From: Pseudacidovorax sp.
Lineage (GTDB): Bacteria; Pseudomonadota; Gammaproteobacteria; Burkholderiales; Burkholderiaceae_C
NCBI RefSeq assembly: GCF_017991995.1
Contig: NZ_JAGOPN010000025.1
Span: forward strand, 1 to 64,000
Direction: 5' to 3'
Length of the DNA: 64,000 nt
The position numbers and the translations under genes are program-made. Below are positions 61,482-64,000 of the stretch, in pieces. The notes beneath the pieces were generated by a model that was not told where the DNA came from, did no database searches, and worked only from the letters and a program-made list of their open reading frames with translations. Every line of letters starts with the position of its first letter. Position 1 is the first letter of the stretch.

Positions 61482-62545
61482 CGGGCCTGGAACCCACCAC
61501 GCCGTTCGGCGTCGATCCCCACGCGCCGGAAGCCGGGCCACCGCTGCTCGACGTCCGCGGCCTGTCGGTGGATGTGGGCCGGGGCGAGCGGGCCCTGCGG
61601 GTGGTGCGCGACGTGAGCTTCAGCGTGCGCCGGGGCGAAGCCGTGGGCCTCGTGGGCGAGTCGGGCTCGGGCAAGTCGATGACCGCCTTCGCGCTGATGA
61701 ACCTGTTCCCCTCGCCGCTGGCCCGCGTGGCCGAGGGCCAGGTGCGGCTGGAGGGCCACGACCTGCGCGCGCTCGATGCGCAATCGATGCGGCAGGTGCG
61801 CGGCGCGCGCATCGGCATGGTCTTCCAGGACCCCACCAGCTACCTGGACCCGCTGATTCCCGTCGGCCGGCAGATCGCCGAGCCGCTGCGCGCTCACGGC
61901 CGCACCGACGGCCTCGACGCCCGAGTGCGGGAGCTGATCGAGCTGATGGAACTGCCCCAGCCCGCGCAGACGGCGCGCAAGTACCCGCACGAACTCTCGG
62001 GCGGCCAGCGCCAGCGCATCCTGATCGCGGCGGCGCTGGCCATGCGGCCCGCCCTGCTCATCGCCGACGAGCCCACCACCGCGCTCGACGTGACGGTGCA
62101 GGCCGGCATCCTGCAGCTGCTGGCGCGGCTGCGACGCGAGCTGGACCTGGGCATCCTGCTGATCACCCACGACCTGGGCGTGGTGGCCGAGACCTGCCAG
62201 CTCGTCAACGTGATGTACGCCGGCGAGATCGTCGAGCAGGAGGCCGTCGGCCCGCTCTTCACGGCACCGCGCCATCCCTACACGCAGGGGCTGCTGGGCA
62301 GCATCCTCACGCCGCGCTCGCGGGCGCACTCGCTGTTCTCCATTCCCGGCGCGGTGCCAATTGCCGGACGCTGGCCGCCGGGCTGCCGCTTCCATCCGCG
62401 CTGCCCCATCGCGCGGCCGGGCCTGTGCGACGTGCAGGCGCCGGCGCTGCTGGGCAGCGGCATGGGCGAAGGCGCGGACCGCTGCCACCTGAGTGCCGAA
62501 CGCGGCAGCGCCAATGCATGGCGCGCGGTGGAGGCCGACGCATGA
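61478..62545 (+). CDS. DppD-like ABC transporter ATPase (second system)
   Basis: The 355-residue ATPase has Walker [61 protein letters not shown] and the C-terminal [11 protein letters not shown] with Cys-containing [15 protein letters not shown], the expected Fe-S binding tail. It overlaps neighbours on both sides by four bases. Confidence 0.93.
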   Translation: MTGLEPTTPFGVDPHAPEAGPPLLDVRGLSVDVGRGERALRVVRDVSFSVRRGEAVGLVGESGSGKSMTAFALMNLFPSPLARVAEGQVRLEGHDLRALDAQSMRQVRGARIGMVFQDPTSYLDPLIPVGRQIAEPLRAHGRTDGLDARVRELIELMELPQPAQTARKYPHELSGGQRQRILIAAALAMRPALLIADEPTTALDVTVQAGILQLLARLRRELDLGILLITHDLGVVAETCQLVNVMYAGEIVEQEAVGPLFTAPRHPYTQGLLGSILTPRSRAHSLFSIPGAVPIAGRWPPGCRFHPRCPIARPGLCDVQAPALLGSGMGEGADRCHLSAERGSANAWRAVEADA

Positions 62546-63429
62546 CCGCCCCCCGGTTGCCAGGCGAAGCCGACACCGCACGCCTGCCTGCCGGCGGCCA
62601 ACAGGCCACTGGCCCGGTGCCGCTGCTCGAGGCCCGTGCCGTCGGCCGCGGCTTTGCCCAGCGTGGCACCGGCGGCCTCTGGCGCGCACGGCAGACGCAG
62701 CTCGCGGTCGACGACGTCTCCCTGCAGATCCACCCCGGCGAGGTGGTGGCCCTGGTGGGCGAAAGCGGCAGCGGCAAGACCACGCTGGGCCGCATGCTGC
62801 TGGGCCTGACGGTGCCCAGCAGCGGCCAGGTGCTGTTCCGCGGCCAGGACGTGACCGGGCTGCGCGGCGAGGCCTGGCAGCGCTTCCGGCGCGAGGTGCA
62901 GGTGGTGTTCCAGGACACCGGCGGCTCGCTCAACCCGCGGCAGACCATCGGCCAGAGCGTGGCCCTGCCCTTGCGCCACAACCGCGGCCTCGACGCCGTC
63001 GCAAGCGCACGCGAGGTCGACGCGCTGCTGGAGCAGGTCGGCCTGCCGCCCGCGCACTTCCGCCACCGGCTGCCGCACGAGCTGTCTGGCGGCCAGCGCC
63101 AGCGCGTGGGCATCGCCCGGGCGCTGGCCTCGCAGCCGGCCGTGATCGTGGCGGACGAGCCGGTCTCGGCGCTGGACGTCTCGATCCGCGCGCAGATCCT
63201 GCGGCTGATGGCCGAACTGCAGCGCGAGCGCGGTCTGGCCTACCTGTTCATCACGCACGACCTGGGCGTGGTGCGCGCGCTGGCCGACCGCGTGCTGGTG
63301 ATGACCGGCGGCCGCGTGGTCGAAAGCGGCAGCGCCGACGAGGTGCTGGAGCGGCCGCAGCATGCGTACACCCAGCGGTTGCTGGCGGCGACGCCGGTGC
63401 CGGATCCAGTGAGGCAGCGGACCGACTGA
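62542..63429 (+). CDS. DppF-like ABC transporter ATPase (second system)
   Basis: The 295-residue ATPase has Walker [49 protein letters not shown] and VIVADEPVSALDVSIRAQ. The Q-loop Pro of the usual FQDPYGSL is replaced by Thr. It ends the operon and is convergent with the adenosine-deaminase-like gene 60 bases away. Confidence 0.93.
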   Translation: MTAPRLPGEADTARLPAGGQQATGPVPLLEARAVGRGFAQRGTGGLWRARQTQLAVDDVSLQIHPGEVVALVGESGSGKTTLGRMLLGLTVPSSGQVLFRGQDVTGLRGEAWQRFRREVQVVFQDTGGSLNPRQTIGQSVALPLRHNRGLDAVASAREVDALLEQVGLPPAHFRHRLPHELSGGQRQRVGIARALASQPAVIVADEPVSALDVSIRAQILRLMAELQRERGLAYLFITHDLGVVRALADRVLVMTGGRVVESGSADEVLERPQHAYTQRLLAATPVPDPVRQRTD

Positions 63430-63489
63430 AGCGCAGACGACGACCGGCTCCCCCTTCGTTGAATCGCCTGTCGAAGCGGCCGCCGACGT

Positions 63490-64000
63490 TCAGCCCTGCG
63501 CCATCAGCGCATCGCACTCGCGCGTGAACGCGGCACGCCAGTCCCGGCGGGTGCTGTCGTCGACCCAGGCTGCATCCAGGCCGTTGAACATGAAGTCGCG
63601 CAGGTCTTCGCGCGTGAAGCCGAAGTCGCTCACCATCTTGCGCCAGGCCTGCGTCGGCGTGACCAGGTGCAGCGTCGGGTCATCGGTGTTGGGATGGATG
63701 CGCAGGCCCAGGCCCGGCATGCGGCGGATCGGATGGTCCAGCGCCCAGCGCTCGGGCGGCAGGGTGCGCAGGTAGTAGGAGTTGGTCGGCACCACGGTGA
63801 AGACGATGCCGCGCTCGGCGCATTCGCGCGCGAAGTCGGGCGCGTCGACGATGGTGTAGCCGTGGTCGATGCGGTCCACCTTCAGCAGCTCGACGGCGGT
63901 GCGCACATTCGTCCAGGGCATGCCGAACTCGCCGGCATGCGCCGTGGTCTTGAGGCCGGCCTCGCGTGCCAGCGCATAGGCGGGTGCGAACCATTCGGGC
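63490..64000 (-). CDS. Adenosine-deaminase-like metal-dependent hydrolase, 3' part
   Basis: The frame enters at the right edge and ends at 63490, giving about 169 C-terminal residues. TTAHAGEFG carries the metal-site His and catalytic Glu, followed by VDRIDHGYTIV and LRIHPNTDDPTLH, the conserved His and the Asn-Thr-Asp-Asp metal site. This is the order expected in adenosine/AMP deaminases. The gene continues beyond the window, so the N-terminus is missing. Whether it deaminates adenosine, another purine or a related base is not decided. Confidence 0.85.
   Translation of the reverse strand, partial: PEWFAPAYALAREAGLKTTAHAGEFGMPWTNVRTAVELLKVDRIDHGYTIVDAPDFARECAERGIVFTVVPTNSYYLRTLPPERWALDHPIRRMPGLGLRIHPNTDDPTLHLVTPTQAWRKMVSDFGFTREDLRDFMFNGLDAAWVDDSTRRDWRAAFTRECDALMAQG

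Overview
The window looks like a high-GC betaproteobacterium of the Burkholderiales, most likely the Comamonadaceae. This rests on the peptidyl-tRNA hydrolase, DUF4124 and YfhL-type ferredoxin neighbourhood, the many Tat-exported transporter-binding proteins, and the codon usage; no rRNA or species marker is present. Positions 1 to about 42818 are most of an integrative and conjugative element (ICE) of the Tn4371 family. Its integrase end lies outside the window to the left. Its right end is an exact 8-base copy of the family's target, TTTTTCAT, at 42811-42818, just upstream of pth.

ICE backbone, left arm (1-7803): an XRE-type regulator fragment with overlapping divergent promoters, DUF2958, DUF2285, a small helix-turn-helix protein, and a plasmid-like maintenance block. 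That block has RepA, three iterons, an AT-rich repeat tract, ParA and a ribbon-helix-helix partner. DUF2840, the TraF signal peptidase, a gene-poor leader with hairpins and a DUF3363-type relaxase follow. Backbone, right arm (28966-42601): LysR regulator, entry-exclusion-like lipoprotein, TraG/VirD4 coupling protein, a CopG-like protein, then trbB-C-D-E-J-K-L-F-G-I, DUF2274 and a strong terminator. Together these form a type IV secretion apparatus for conjugation.

Cargo (about 7804-28948), inserted between the relaxase and LysR genes. A long minus-strand run (21006 to 8101) encodes, in order, an LCAD-type acyl-CoA dehydrogenase, an alpha-methylacyl-CoA racemase-like protein, an acyl-CoA ligase, a thiolase, a crotonase, a 3-hydroxyacyl-CoA dehydrogenase-like SDR, a Nu-class-like GST, a DsbA-like (2-hydroxychromene-2-carboxylate isomerase family) protein, a complete LivKGFHM-type transporter and a truncated thiolase at the backbone boundary. 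Two AraC regulators, an SDR and a nitroreductase lie in the middle, and a second acyl-CoA dehydrogenase with etfB-etfA follows on the plus strand. The gene set reads as uptake, CoA activation, stereochemical correction and beta-oxidation of an alpha-branched or cyclic carboxylic acid, with its own electron acceptor. The actual substrate cannot be read from the sequence.

Chromosome (42819-64000): pth, a DUF4124 protein, a ferredoxin, two complete dipeptide/oligopeptide-type ABC operons (44443-49829 and 57979-63429), a TPR protein, a phosphoribosyltransferase, an NMT1/SsuABC-type transporter interlocked with a RutB-like cysteine hydrolase and a GntR regulator, a small oxidoreductase-like protein, an M20 amidohydrolase and the 3' part of an adenosine-deaminase-like gene. 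The emphasis is on import and deamidation or hydrolysis of peptides and nitrogen compounds.

No rRNA, tRNA, CRISPR array or intact insertion sequence was seen.
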